Of a stretch of DNA of 64,000 nucleotides, positions 1-11,867 are shown in pieces (the first letter of the stretch is position 1; each line of letters begins with the position of its first letter). The translations under genes were made by a program, and so were the position numbers. Origin of the DNA: Lithospermum erythrorhizon (Eukaryota > Streptophyta > Magnoliopsida > Boraginales > Boraginaceae); assembly GCA_019722365.1 (NCBI GenBank), contig JADFUC010001889.1, positions 1,364,001 to 1,428,000 of the forward strand, written 5' to 3'. The notes beneath the pieces were generated by a model, which had not been told where the DNA came from, did not search any database, and was given only the letters and a program-made list of their open reading frames with translations.

Positions 1-150
1 GTTGATTTATAGTGGATTTACTGCTGACAACGGGGCGTCTTGCTGCGTGAGGAGACACTTGTAAATAAGTGTGTTATTTATTTTCCTTGATTACTTATTA
101 GATTATCATTGTGCCTTAGGTTTGGTGACGTTAGGCCTATAATCACATCA
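1..150 (+). repeat. 3' part of the 5' LTR of copia element 1
   Basis: This stretch matches the end of the 3' LTR near 4530-4683 in order and wording, for example the shared GGATTTACTGCT and GTTATTTATTTTCC blocks. It ends in CA just before the primer binding site. The rest of the LTR lies left of the window. Confidence 0.85.
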
Positions 151-152
151 AT

Positions 153-164
153 TGGTATCAGAGC
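153..164 (+). other. Primer binding site of copia element 1
   Basis: The sequence TGGTATCAGAGC is complementary to the 3' end of plant initiator Met-tRNA and begins 2 bp after the LTR end. This is the usual primer site for minus-strand synthesis in plant copia elements. Confidence 0.93.
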
Positions 165-194
165 TTAGGTTCTTGATTGAAATCTGAGATTCAA

Positions 195-1000
195 TGTCGA
201 AGAACGAAGGAGTGATGACACATGCTGTGGAGAAGTTTGACGGGATAGATTTCTCGCATTGGAAGATGAATATGGAGGATTATCTATGGTAAAAAGCTGA
301 ACAAACCATTAGGTGATAAGCCGGAGAAGATGGATGAGGAAGAATGGAAAGAGTTAGACCGACAGGTCTTAGGTGTGATCAGACCATGTTTGTCCAGAAA
401 CGTGGTTGCTAATGTTGCCAAGGAGACTACTACAAAAGGTCTGATGCAGGCGTTGACAAATCTATATGAGAAGCCATCAGCCAACAATAAGGTACGACTA
501 ATGAAGCAGTTGTTTCACTTAAGGATGTCAGAAAATACTCCATGTAAGCACACTATGACTTGATAGTTTGATAACCAAATTATCTCTTGTTTGGTGAATT
601 TACGATGATGAGTTAAAGCATTGATATTATTGGCATCTTTGCCAAATAGTTGAGAGCCGATGAAGGGGCTGCGGTTAGTAGCTACGTAGGTAATGATAAG
701 TTGGAGCTTAGGTAGTGCGGGGAGCATTTGTTTGTCGAAGAAGTTACATTAAAAGGCGTTATGGGAGATAAGGGTTCTGCATTAAATGTAGAAAGAGGTA
801 GAAACTGGGACAGAGGAAATAACAAGAATAAATGGAGGTCAAAATGGGGAGGAGGCAGTGAGACTTGGAGGGCCGTACTCTAGAGTCTTTGGGGGTACGT
901 GGCGAAGGGTCACGTAAAGAAGCATTGCAAAGAAACTACGGAGGGTTGGGACAACAACATAAATAGCGTCCAATGTTGTTGATGACTCACAGCGAATCTT
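195..1000 (+). pseudogene. gag remnant of copia element 1
   Basis: Translation from about 215 gives the copia gag start THAVEKFDGIDFSHWKM and, after a stop near 290, a run of about 77 codons (330-563) typical of UBN2-type gag with VANVAKETTTKGLMQALTNL. A zinc-knuckle end survives near 895-935 as AKGHVKKHC with the leading Cys-x2-Cys pair spoiled. Frame changes and stops separate the pieces, so no capsid protein can be made. Confidence 0.8.
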
Positions 1001-1014
1001 ATTTACTCTTGTCG

Positions 1015-3800
1015 GAGTTGATTTGTTCTATTAATTCTTGGTTTGGATTGCATCTTTTCACTACTCCCGGTCGGAATATAATGATAGATTATATAGCCGG
1101 AGATTATGGGACGGTTAAATGCTGGCGGTGAACCACGAAGATTGTGGGTATGGGGAAATGTTAACTTGGAAAGGCTGTCAGCTTGGTTCTACATGGAAAT
1201 TGACAAAAGTGATACATGTACCAAAGCTTGTGAAAAACTTGATCTACGTTAGTGGATGGAGATGGCTGCTCGAACAACGTTAGGTGGTAAATGGAAAGTA
1301 GCACGTGGAGGCGATGGCTGGGGTCGGAAGATGGAGTGCGTTGTACCCCTGGCGGGAGTTCTCAGTATGATAGGCTGGCTGGCTGGAAGTTTAGAAACAG
1401 AATTTGTGGCTGTCGATTGGGTCACATAGTGAAAAGGTATGAAATTACTTGTCTCGAATGACATGCGATTTGAGTCACATTTGATCATCATATTGAGAGT
1501 TGTGTCTTTGGGAAAGCAAAAGAAGGTTAGTTTTGTTAAAGCGGGGTGAGCTTTAAAGTCATTAATTTTAGAGTTGGATTCTGCAGATGTATGGGGACCT
1601 GCACCGGTTGGTTCTGTGGGAGGTTCAGCATATTATGTAGCAGCATTGATGATGCAACTAGGAAGGTTTGGGTTTGCTTCATGAAACACAAATCGAGTTT
1701 ATGGAATCTTCAAAGGCGGAAGCTATAAGTTTGAAACAGCCCAGGAAATTTTGAGAAGTGTGATATTTGAATCAGATAATGGGGGTGAATATACACGGAT
1801 AGTGATTTCCAAACAATCTTTGTCTTTGAGAATGGAATCGAGAATCTGAGAAGACTATTCGGGGAACACTGACAAAGCAGGTAGGCGAGAGAATGAAACA
1901 GAAAGGAAACGCTAAATGGCGTGCTCGGAGTATGAGGTTACATTACGGATTACCTCGGACGTGCAGGCTGATGCAATCAATCTTTGCTGACCTTCTTGAT
2001 TAATAGAGGACCTACAGTTCTACAGAGTTTAAATTCACGAAGAAGTTTAGAGTTCGAAGAAGGTAAACTTATCTTTCGAGTATTCGGTTTGAAAACATGG
2101 CGTATGTTCGTAGATGCAAATGCTAAGTAAGCAGTACAAAATCTAGTATTTGTTATTTTATTCGGTTATGGCGATGCGAGATGGGATATCGGTTCTATGA
2201 CTTAACAGCTTAGAGGAAGATCATCTGTGTAAAGATGTGATCTTTAATGAAGAGGTATTATATAAAGATAGACGAAGGTGTTGGAGAAAGAGGTAGGAGA
2301 AAAGGTCAATTTGCAATTCCGAGGAAGCAGACTCGAGGTTCTTCCAAATGGCAAATAGATCATTACTTCCCTACTCGAGAAAATAATCACGAAGATCCTT
2401 TGTGACATGCCACCGTTGGAGGAGGTTGATGAAAGGCGAGGATATGGAAGCCTTACGACACTATACAAGAGGCGAAACACGAGGTCCCCGAGAAGATCGG
2501 AAAGAGCAAGCAGACCTTCCAGTATTCTCCATGCGCTAATTTCTTTGTGTTAGCGACAAGGCACATCGAGTTATGATGGCAGTACAATGTGTTGATGCAA
2601 TTAAATGGGGAGTTAGCAGCAATGAAAGAGGAGATAGGTCATTGACAAATATGACATGGGAGTTGGTTAAACGCGAATAGCGAGAAAAAGAATATTGCGA
2701 GAACATATGGTCTGCTCGAATCGGAAAACAGGATATGGCGATGCTTCTGAAACTCAATTGATTTGTCAAGGTTTCGGCGAAGAAGGAGTTGACTGCTGAA
2801 ATATTCTCACCGTGGTTAAACTAGTGACAATTAGGCTGTTCTTGGGTTGGTAGCAGGGATAATGCACACGCTGTGAATGGATGTAAGCGCTTTTTTACAT
2901 GGTAGTCTGGATGAGGAAATATTCATAAACAACCTGAGGCTTTGAGGTTAAAGGGAAAAGAGCATTTAGTGCACAACCCGAGGAAAAACTTGTATGGCTT
3001 GAAAACAAGCTCCAAAGCGGTCAGAGCAACAGCATTAATTTTATGAAGAAAGTTTGTGAGATGTGAGACCGACCACTGCTGTTACATGAGGAGGTTTGAA
3101 AAAGACTATGTTATTCTACTCCTTTATGTGGATGATATGTTGATAGTGGGAGCTGATTTGCACAAGATAAATATGTTGAAAAAAGAGTTATCAGTGGAAT
3201 TTGCAATGAAAGACCTAGGTGATGCAAAGCAAATTCTAGGGATGAGAATAATCAGAGATCGGGATTCTATGAGATTAACACAGGAAGAATACCTGAAGAA
3301 GGTGATCAAGCGGTTCAACATGTTGGATGCAAAACCGGTAAAACTAGATAGGCTGCTCACTTTCAATTATACGTAGAACAATCACAGGCCCGAGGATGAA
3401 GTAGTGCATGGATAAGGTGCACTATACTTACAGGTAGGTGGTCTTATGTGATGGTGTGCACTAGACACGATATTGCACATGAAGAGAGAAACATTGGGGG
3501 AAGGCGTGAAGTGGATTTTAAGATACCTGAATGGTAGGCTGAAAAGGCTTTGTGTTTTCAAAAATCTGATATAGGTTGATAGGATATGTAGATGCTGACA
3601 ATGGAGGTGATGTTGATAGTAGAAAATCTACTAGTGGATATGTGTTCACATTTGGAGGTACTGCTATTAGCTGGAGATCTAAGTTGCAACCTATAGTAGC
3701 ATTGTCTAGTTGTGAAAGTAGAATATGTTGCTATAATTTGAAATTTGTGAAAGAGATGATATGGTTGCAAACTTTTGAGAAAATTTGAATCTTGGTAGCA
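1015..3800 (+). pseudogene. pol remnant (PR-INT-RT-RH) of copia element 1
   Basis: Readable pieces in order are: a protease-like region near 1030-1140; a pre-integrase segment near 1395-1445; the integrase core DVWGPAPVGS (about 1585) with the later SDNGGEYT (about 1772), holding two of the catalytic acidic residues; reverse transcriptase with an intact YVDD box (LLYVDDMLIVG, about 3118-3150) and VEFAMKDLGDAKQILGM; and RNase H with GYVDADNGGDVDSRKSTSGYVF (3584-3650). The RNase H region has GGD where active copies usually carry AGD. The longest uninterrupted parts are 106 and 70 codons, at 3056-3376 and 3576-3788. Everything between is shifted or stopped, so the polyprotein is dead. Confidence 0.88.
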
Positions 3801-4231
3801 TGGTAGTAATGCATTATCTTGTGATAATCGAGTGCTATTTGTAAATCCGTGTTCATACTAGAACCAAGCATATAGAATTTGAAATACCATTTTATCTGAT
3901 GCATGTGGAAGAATGGGATTACGAGAAGCAGAAGAATTCAGGAGAGCGGTGATATGTTAGCGAAAGTGGTGAACAAGGAGAAAGCGAAGTTGTGCTCGGC
4001 GGTTAATCTTCCGAATGAATAAATACGAAGGGTAGGCTGGCGTAGAATGGTATTTGAAGGCGGTGATTTTAAAATGTCTTCAGTGGGAGATTGTTTGAGT
4101 TGAAGAGCATTTTTGTTTGTAATCGCCCCGGCATGAGAGAGGGCATCGAACCCCGAGGTCTCGATGGGGTCCCAATGCAGAAAGGGGCGTTGTTTGGACT
4201 GTTCGAGAGCCATTCGAGACCCGTTCGGGAA

Positions 4232-4270
4232 GCTCATCGAGACCCCACGTCTCGTGGGGTCTCGATGAGC
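4232..4270. repeat. Perfect 16-bp inverted repeat (hairpin) in the LTR
   Basis: GCTCATCGAGACCCCA (4232-4247) and its exact reverse complement (4255-4270) flank a 7-base loop. It lies in U3, about 80 bp upstream of the TATA box. A related piece, GTCTCGATGGGGTCCC, occurs at 4158-4173. Confidence 0.95.
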
Positions 4271-4348
4271 AGCGTATATCGGCCGCGAAATACGGCGGTT
4301 TGGACTCTTTTATTACCTTTTTTGACTCGAAGTTATGCTAAGTTTTCT

Positions 4349-4356
4349 TATAAATA
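4349..4356 (+). promoter_or_regulatory. TATA box of the element 1 LTR promoter
   Basis: TATAAATA lies about 260 bp into the LTR, the usual place for the U3/R promoter of a copia LTR. The leader that follows is A-rich and extends toward U5. Whether it is still active is unknown. Confidence 0.55.
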
Positions 4357-4691
4357 GTATTTTCTTATAGGTTTGATATCACAAAATAAACATCCAAGAA
4401 ACAAAAACTTCTAGAGAGAATATTGTTGAATCATCATCAATAATATTGTGAGAACTTTGTAGTGAGAATACTTAAGTTATAAAGTATTCTTCGGTGAGTG
4501 TTAACTTGATAGGTAATTGTAGCAATCTTCGGTTTGATTTATAATTGGATTTACTGCTTGATAGCAACAGATGCCTTCCCGTTGAGGGAACTGTATAAAT
4601 GGAGTATTGTTATTTATTTTCCATAATTTACTTACATGTTATCATTGTACGCTTGGGTTTGGTGATTAGATTAGGCAATTTCATGTAATGA

Positions 4692-4805
4692 TATTCAATG
4701 TTGATTAATATTATTACGTATAATAAATTAAAATCACTTAATCAGGTAACCACATAATAGTATTCAATGTTGATTAATATTATTACGTATAATAAATTAA
4801 AATCA
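4692..4805. repeat. Two-copy 69-bp-period direct repeat
   Basis: A 45-bp block starting TATTCAATGTTGATTAATAT occurs at 4692-4736 and again at 4761-4805 without a visible difference. It lies immediately right of the copia LTR end, in AT-rich DNA. Confidence 0.95.
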
Positions 4806-5667
4806 TGTATATCGAAAATTGAAAATGTTGACTTAAAATAAATTTGATAGAATATGTTCTTATAAGATTAGATTATATAAACAAGTTGAGTTTTAGTGAC
4901 AACAAGCACCGTATTTGTACACGAAATACCATATAAGTTATAATATCATTATATCATGTTTGATGTTCCATAGTATTTATTTTTGTTAATTTATTTTAAA
5001 TGATTCACTTAGATTTATTCTTAAATTTAAGAAATTTTTGATTATTTCAAAGTAGAATAGAATTAGTGAATAATATTTTTAGATATATATATATATATAT
5101 ATATAAATTACCTCAACAATTAAAAAAATATTCAAACAACATTGTCAAACTTTATGATTGACCTCAATTATGTTCACCTCTAATTATTTTTAACCATCAT
5201 TGATTTACCCCTATGCAAACAATCCATCATACTTGCAAGCTAAAAATACATATTATGATATTATCGAAATATAACATAATTATCGAGTTAACTGAATAAT
5301 CTGAGAATTGATAGTCCAGTTACAGTAAGCTAAAATCTCTCATTCTCCTTGTTCAAGAACCATTCATCTTACCTTTTCCACTGTTTTCTCTCCCCAAAGG
5401 TACGCTTCAGCATCACTCATTATTACCTCATTTCATTTTCTTATCTTCATTTGCATTTCATTCTTAAGTCTCCTCTTGCTGGTAATCAGTTTATCATTGT
5501 TTATTTTATTTATACTTGTAAATGTTGTTTGGTATAGATTAAAATTTTAATAATGATTGTATCTTAGGGTTTCGATGGAGTCTAGTAGAAGATGAGAAGA
5601 CGGCGGAAGCGTTACTTCAACAGAAAGTCTATTTTTATCCTATGTGTATACTTGCTTCTCTATGACT
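4806..5667. other. AT-rich intergenic stretch, no gene seen
   Basis: The stretch holds an (AT)n microsatellite at 5083-5105 and otherwise AT-rich unique DNA. A pyrimidine-rich piece near 5340-5400 resembles a transcript leader, but no reading frame with recognisable content follows it. Confidence 0.6.
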
Positions 5668-5960
5668 ATGTGATGTTCATAGGTGGATAAGTCCACTTAG
5701 TCTAGCTCACTCATCAGCAGGTACACAGAAAGATCCAGAAACAAACTCCTCTCAATGATCTATCCTTCCACAACTCAAGAAACTCTTATTATATCTTGAA
5801 TGTATATTTAGCTTTTGTTTAGATTTTATAAATCAAATTTAAATTGTTGTTCATTTAGATAAACACCAAATGAAATTGATGTAATCCTTTTTGAATGATT
5901 TGTCTGTAAAAATACAAAAGTCTCACAATTGGTGAGACCATCTTCTCCAAATTCATTTCA
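5668..5960 (+). repeat. 5' LTR of copia element 2 (approximate)
   Basis: The right end is fixed by the primer site that begins at 5961. The left end is placed where similarity to the 3' LTR starting near 12797 begins. The LTR would be about 290 bp. Confidence 0.6.
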
Positions 5961-5973
5961 TGGTATATAGAGC
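5961..5973 (+). other. Mutated primer binding site of element 2
   Basis: TGGTATATAGAGC differs from the Met-tRNA primer site TGGTATCAGAGC by a small change, and is followed by TTGGGTTC as in intact elements. It directly follows an LTR end ..TTTCA. Confidence 0.7.
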
Positions 5974-6229
5974 TTGGGTTCATATATAGAAGGTTTTCTC
6001 TTCCGCACTGTGACAAAATGTGGAAACATCACCACCTTCTTCTCCTTCTAGCATGACACTTACAGAAACTATAAGTCTGCCTGCTGTTAAATACATCTTC
6101 TCAAATGCACATTTTCTGAAGTAACATACACAAGTTATCTCACCTGGAAGAAAGTATGACTCAACATCAGCCAAAATTGCATGGGACCATTAAACTAATT
6201 GTTTCTTGATCATGCCTCATCAACTCAGA

Positions 6230-6866
6230 TGCATCTAAGGTTTAGGTACCTTCAGCAAGAGGCACTTTGTCTATGACAGAGCTATTTGCAGCAGGTCATT
6301 CCATTTCTGCTCATAGGTATTTCGTGAGCCACTTCAGGACTGCGATCTCGTTGCACAGACACTCATGGGATTACCCTCTATTTATAACGCATTTGTTTTA
6401 ATGCTGGTGCCACTACTCCAGAGACTAGCTTTCACAGCCATTCGCCCTCTTTTGCTCAGCCGAAGAGGATCGTGTTAATGGTCCTGAAAGAGTCATCATC
6501 CATGCTACTTTACTCTGCTGCAAGCCTGAAAAAGGCTCCTCTTGTTCTGGTGTCAACTCAGCAAAGGTCTCAGGAGTATTCAAAGAGGTCGTGGTCACGT
6601 TTCAACAAAGCCAGAAATTCTTCTTCTCAAAAGGAACTATGGTAATCCGAATACAAGTTTCAGAGGCCTTGCCTTATTCTGAAAATAGAAGTGCAGGTAT
6701 TCTTGGTGAAGCCCCCACTTCTAAAGATGATAAGTCATGCCAAATATGTGATAAGTTTAATCACACTGCTCTTCCAATGCACCAAACGGTTTGATCACTC
6801 ATTCACATCTCCCGTGCACACACTCATTGGCTGCAATGCATAACAATGACTCATCCCAACCATGTG
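6230..6866 (+). pseudogene. gag remnant of copia element 2
   Basis: Fragments read QDCDLVAQTLMGLPSIYNAFV (about 6335-6400), the UBN2-type capsid signature, and CQICDKFNHTALPMH (about 6739-6785), a zinc knuckle whose last Cys is lost. The tail RFDHSF..LAAMHNNDSSQP reaches about 6862, where the nested LTR begins. Several frame changes exist. Confidence 0.75.
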
Positions 6867-6867
6867 T

Positions 6868-7290
6868 TGTGTTATGAAACACAATTTGAGGTTTTAGAAC
6901 TTTAATTATTCTTTCAATTTGAGTTTAAGCTAGGATATATCTGTAGCGATAGGTTTTGTTTGCCTATAAATATAGGATATTTATGTTTTATTCTCATATG
7001 AAATCACATAATTAAATGCAGAATAATATTAGGTCTTTAATATTATTGAAGATCATAGTTTTATTATTGAAGAAGAAGCTTTAGAGAGTTTATCTTGGTT
7101 CTTGATAGGCTTTAATGGTTGACATTTTCGGTGTATAAAAAAATACTCAGCATAGATTATAGCTGGTGGTAGGGCTTGTAGCGATTTTGGGTTTATTAGT
7201 GGATTGCGGCGGCGACAAGGCGTACCTTTCGCGTTGAGGGAGCATGTATAAAATTAACGTAATACGTTTATTCAGGAAGGATATGCATCT
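6868..7290 (+). mobile_element. Solo LTR of the element 1 family nested in element 2
   Basis: The 3' part (about 7178-7270) matches the U5 end of the element 1 LTR: GTAGCGATTTTGGGTTTATTAGTGGATT.. followed by CGTTGAGGGA..TGTATAAA, compared with 4517-4600. A TATA-like CTATAAATATAGG sits at about 6964. Element 2 coding similarity stops just before it (gag tail ..DSSQP) and resumes just after it with the protease motif W-Y-P-D-S-G-A-S (about 7296, frameshifted). No internal domains are present, so it is a solo LTR. Ends are accurate to about 20 bp and no target duplication was identified. Confidence 0.65.
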
Positions 7291-7295
7291 ACTTG

Positions 7296-9430
7296 ATATG
7301 GTATCTGATAAGCGAGGGCTAGTGCACATATGATGACCCATTAATTCATGCCTATCTGATATAGTTCCATTTCAGATAATACTCATTAGATGGTTCGAAA
7401 TGGAGATCTTCTTCCAATTACTCACACTGGTACAGTTAATTGATATACGAAAACACTGTTTAAAGCTTAGAATATTTTCTTGTCCTTCACTTCCAGAAAA
7501 ATCTTATATCTATTCAAAAGCTTTGTTTTGATAATGCATGTTTAGTCAAATTCTCACACAATTCTTGTTCTGTGAAGGACTTGAACACTCAGGATACTTC
7601 TACACTGCAGTAATCAAGCATCACTTTTATCTTATCTCTGAAAGCTCATTCTGCATTCACTTCTCAAACAGTTTCAGCAATTTCCTCACTGGTGTGGCAC
7701 CAATTCTTGGTCATCCTAGCAATTTGTTTATCTAGATTGGTTTTCAAATAAGCTTATCAGTTGTACTTCCCTACTACTGAAGCTCATGTCATCTATGTCA
7801 GTTAGGAAGGATACTAAAAAGCCTTTTTCTTTCTTCCCATTTCTACTGTTTCAGAATCTTTTCAATTAATCTATTCAGATGTTTGGCAATCTTCAATAGT
7901 TTCTTCTTCTGGTTTTGGCTATTATGTTGTCTTTATTGATGCACTCACTAAATACATGGGTCTATCCATTAAAACCCATCGGACACATACAGGCTTACCC
8001 AATTTCACAAAATGATTAAGAATGTTTTCAAAGCTTCGATCATTATTTTCAATCAGATGAAGGTGGCGGGTTTCGCAAGCTTGACGTCTTTTCAAAACCG
8101 GCATTCTATTTCGGTATTTATTCTTGCCCTGGCACTCCTCAACAAAAAATGGAGTGGCGAGAAAGAAAACTTATCGCCATATTGCTGAAAAGATGCGTTG
8201 TTTGCTTCTTCAGTCTCGCTTACTCCAATTTTTGGGTGGATGCACTTCTTTATAGTGTTAACATCATCAATAAATTACCATCTGAATCATTGAAAAAGCA
8301 AATCCTCACAGTTTATTATTCAAATTCCAGCCTGATTATTCTCTTCCTAAAGTATTTGGGTGTTTATGCTACCCAAATACTACCACCTTCATGACCAAGA
8401 AATATATCTCTCGCTCGATCCCTGCATATTCTTAGGTACTTCACCAATCCATAAAGGGTTCAAATGCTTTAATCCTGATGTTCAAAGGATCATTGTTTCT
8501 CGACATGTAACATTTGATGGATCAATATTTCTTATCTTCTTTTTAATGATCATTTAAACTTCTTAACTTCTCCTGTTTTCATATCAATTCTGAAACTTTA
8601 AAAGTCATCTCTTCTTGTAATCCATCAGGCTTACATCCAATAACTGCATTTCTCTTCTATCATTTTAACATCCCATAAGCATTCTTATCATGATTCCACT
8701 TTCTACACATGCGTCACTTCCCCGTTCCGTTTCTCAGAAGCTCAACTTTCATATCAACGCCTCTCCACCATTGATTCTGTCTCGCCTCGTGTCTTTCCTC
8801 CAACCCTTCCAACAACACCATCTCTTATAGAGTTACTAGATAAAGAAAGGTATTTAATGACTTTCCATGTCACTGTGGCTTTGTTGCCTCGACCGCTCGT
8901 CCTCCCCGATGATGTTTTTGTTCATGTTCTGTGGCTTATAGCGTCCTTATTGGTAAAGCCATAACAGTAGGTATACAAAATCACACTTGGACTTCTAGTT
9001 TCCTCCCTCGTTCATCTCGTAATCATGAGTTGTAGTGGGTGTTTCGTATTAGATTAAACACGGATGGCACTATTGAAAGATATACACGTCTTATGTGGTT
9101 GCTTGACATGAGTGAGCTTTTGGTGGACACATCATTAATCAGTGCCTTTAACGTGACTCCTTGATAGGAAGTCCGATAGCTTGATGTGAAAAATGGGTTC
9201 TTGAATGGTAAACTTTATGAGGTGTTTTATGCTAAACTCTTGGTTTTTAAATCCCATTATCCATCTACTTTTGTTTGTGATCCTTATAACTTGGCCTTAA
9301 GCGAGCTCCAGAGCTTGGTTTAAGTCTCTCGGTGCTTGCTTCGTCTTGGATTCTTGGAATGAGGTGATTGAGCTTATTGGTTCTCATTCTTGATGATGCT
9401 TGTTGCTTGTTATTGTGTGTTGATATACTG
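7296..9430 (+). pseudogene. pol remnant of element 2, part 1 (PR, INT, first half of RT)
   Basis: In order: protease WYPDSGAS..HMTH (7296-7350, frameshifted), pre-integrase WHQFLGHPSN (about 7698), integrase core YSDVWQSSIVSSSGFGYYVV (about 7875) with QSDEGGGF (about 8053), SCPGTPQQ..NGVA (about 8125), FWVDALLYSVNIINKLPS (about 8230), FLGTSPIHKGFKCF (about 8428) and SRHVTFDG (about 8498). RT follows with FRI.LNTDGTIERY (about 9043) and DVKNGFLNGKLYEV (about 9182). An eroded YVDD region is seen near 9405-9430, after which similarity is lost. Confidence 0.8.
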
Positions 9431-9439
9431 CAACGACGC

Positions 9440-11865
9440 TTTGAGGTCGACGGCTGGGTTAGATCATCAACAACTTTGTACACGAGTCGTGATGATATGA
9501 CATAAAAAGACTTCGTTTGATATTAATAATAAAAATACTTTTTGATGCATCGCGGTGAACTAACAACCTGACCCAAAATAACATGTCAGCAATGGCAAAA
9601 CATACATCCTTTTTGAAATATCTGACAACCAGAACCCAGCTTGGTCTCACTTGATACGTCGCTGAAATAATATTGACCACAAAAGTCTTGAAACATAACA
9701 AGAGGAAAATATATTAGAAAGGCGTGAGGACTTCTGTACTTTTTTCCTTTCTGATCTTAATCCATGGCTGTAGCTCATCAGCGACATGACGATGAACTCC
9801 ACAAGAGCACAGGCGTAAAAGCATGAGGCCTGGGGTGAGAGAAGCTTAGTGAATACAAATACCACAGGGTAGTATCTGACCACATGTATAATCATGGTCT
9901 GTATGAAAACATATGTATAACATTAATGGACTACTTTCAGCTGACCAACTGCTCACGGAATTAACGGTAACCTCTTTATTAATATTACTTCGGATCCCGA
10001 TGATAAACGCTCCATAGCGTATATTCATAACCGTGACCTCATGCGATCAAATATTCATTCAAATAATGACTTGCAAAAATAAAGGTTATTCGATTAAAAT
10101 ATGCAACATCGAAACCTCGTCCAATAGCGTCCGGCTCCCCAGGTCAGCATTCCTTTGATATCTGGCGCCTGTAGCATCTGGCCTGCTTTTTACATATATA
10201 TATGTACAATCCTCCCGACCCGAGGCTCTCTTCGCTCAATATGCATATCGCTTTTGAACCTCGAATCACCTGGGGCTACTCGCTCAAGTATAAGTATCAC
10301 GCGGAAAACTTGCCGATTCGAGAATCTTCCTTTCGATGTATGTATACGCGTATCATTCCACTTTAAATCGACTGCGAACACCACATCTGACAATACACAA
10401 CTTCCACCAGCATGACACAATCACGTCTGGCACATTGGTATGTCACAACAACTACCACGATCTGAAGCATCGATCTCGACAACAACGATCTCGCTAGCAT
10501 GATCTGATAGCGCTTTCGATATAGATACCCGATATAGTCCATATAAACGCACATACCGAATATATAATCGCCAATATATGAAAGGTTCCCATCGTGAGAT
10601 TTGTACTGCGCCTCGAGCCAAAACCCAAAATAACTCTAGGTGAGTCCATGCCGGGTCCGAACTCGACTCTTTATCCAAAGAAATTAGATACATTATTTAC
10701 TTTCCGATTAATAACATCCTCTTATATTTACTAAATCTCAAATAAGAGTCAAATGTAAACCAACAACCCCGGTATAAGGATCCTAGTCCAACAAAATTGC
10801 CCGATTATTGATATAGCATAAAAATATAATTTTCTCCATTTAAATCCCGATTACTATTCAACATCTCATAATTCAAAGTAAATATCCTTAGTAATCATTA
10901 AAATACCAAAACTAGTAAACAACTTCTAAAATTCCAACTTTTATCAACATTCTAATTACCAACTTAACAACTCTAGGTGGAACGATTACTACGCGCGTCT
11001 TAACGACTAATAAAACGACAAAACTTCAACCATTTCAATTCTCCATTTTCGGCCATCGCTTCATGTTATACTCAATCAAATTCTAATCAATCCAACAATC
11101 AATTTCCCAATTAATTAAACCATTATACACAACCTTTAATTCAAACGCCAACTACTACTCAACTTTACACAAACTACCTCAACATAATCCCTTCCAATCA
11201 ACATCAAAATCAACACTTCTACCCCCAAAACAACTATATTAAGTCAATATATGTACAACTTAAAGGTGATTTGGAAAAAAGTCAACAAAAGTCAACCCTC
11301 AACATCCAACACATTACAATCCCAAAAATCAACCATAACAACTCCTAACCACATAGTCTAAGCCTAGATGATACTTTATACCATTATAAAGTCTTAAACT
11401 CCAAGTCAACTCAAAATTCAAACTTACAAAATAGTTAACTTTTGCCTAAAATGATGAGATTTGAAGATTAAAAATCATATCTTTGATGAACAAGAGATGG
11501 TGAACAAGATTATGAAGCTAGATTCCTGTGAATTTTTTATCAGAAAATGAAAAAATCAAGGGATGGGATAGGTTCGGCCAGCCCTTAGGAGAAAAGAGGG
11601 ATGAGATTTGTTTTGAAATGTGATAAATGGTGATAAAGATGAGAATAGTGGTGAATGCGTGGGATATTAGAAATGGTTTAAAATTTATTCAGGTAAAAAA
11701 CGGTGTTATATCTACACTTTTCGCTTTATAAATTATTATGAAAGCGTTTAGTAGCAAATTTCCCGTGACATAAAATACTACTCATATAATACTGAATTTC
11801 GATATATAGATTTTATTCGAAATTATTTATACTATCTCGGATCCGCCCTGCTTAGATATATGTCA
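9440..11865 (-). mobile_element. Insertion inside element 2 RT, possibly a solo LTR of a gypsy element
   Basis: RT similarity stops near 9430 and resumes near 11868, so about 2.4 kb was inserted. The stretch has no polymerase-type reading frame. On the minus strand it would begin near TGACATATATCTAAGC and is first AT-rich and then moderately GC-rich (10.1-10.7 kb), with a long leader-like part. That shape fits a long chromovirus (Tekay/Del) LTR, but this is an impression from sequence style, not a match. Short frames on both strands (60-90 codons) look fortuitous. No target duplication was pinned down. Confidence 0.4.
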
Positions 11866-11867
11866 CA

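Larger units (their letters stand above)
1..4683 (+). mobile_element. Degenerate Ty1/copia LTR retrotransposon (element 1), 5' end outside window
   Basis: The order is 5' LTR remnant, Met-tRNA primer site, gag, protease, integrase, reverse transcriptase, RNase H, purine-rich tract and 3' LTR, the copia order (integrase before RT). Domain relics are readable in all three frames but are broken by many stops and indels, so the element is dead. The two LTR 3' parts (1-150 and about 4530-4683) align end to end but with many differences, which implies an old insertion. The primer site and the wording of the RT and RNase H regions resemble Tnt1/Tork-type elements; that lineage call is inference. The target-site duplication cannot be checked because the left end lies outside the window. 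Confidence 0.9.
4092..4683 (+). repeat. 3' LTR of copia element 1
   Basis: The LTR begins TGTTTGAG directly after the purine-rich CAGTGGGAGAT and ends near CA at 4683, by alignment with the 5' LTR end at 150. It carries a TATA box and a perfect 16-bp inverted repeat upstream of it. The length of about 592 bp is normal for a copia LTR. Confidence 0.8.

Noticed and set aside
4091..4357. 88-codon frame in the copia 3' LTR
   Set aside because: It lies wholly in LTR U3 and overlaps the palindrome; open by chance in GC-richer DNA.
7296..7320. TGGTATCTGATAAGCG looks like a primer binding site just after the nested LTR
   Set aside because: Read with small frameshifts it is the protease motif WYPDSGAS of element 2, which resumes exactly here, so the nested piece is a solo LTR without its own primer site.
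9647..10693. Chain of minus-strand frames (82, 60, 76 and 90 codons) in the 2.4-kb insertion
   Set aside because: No shared protein family, each is short, and plus-strand frames overlap them; no evidence of coding.
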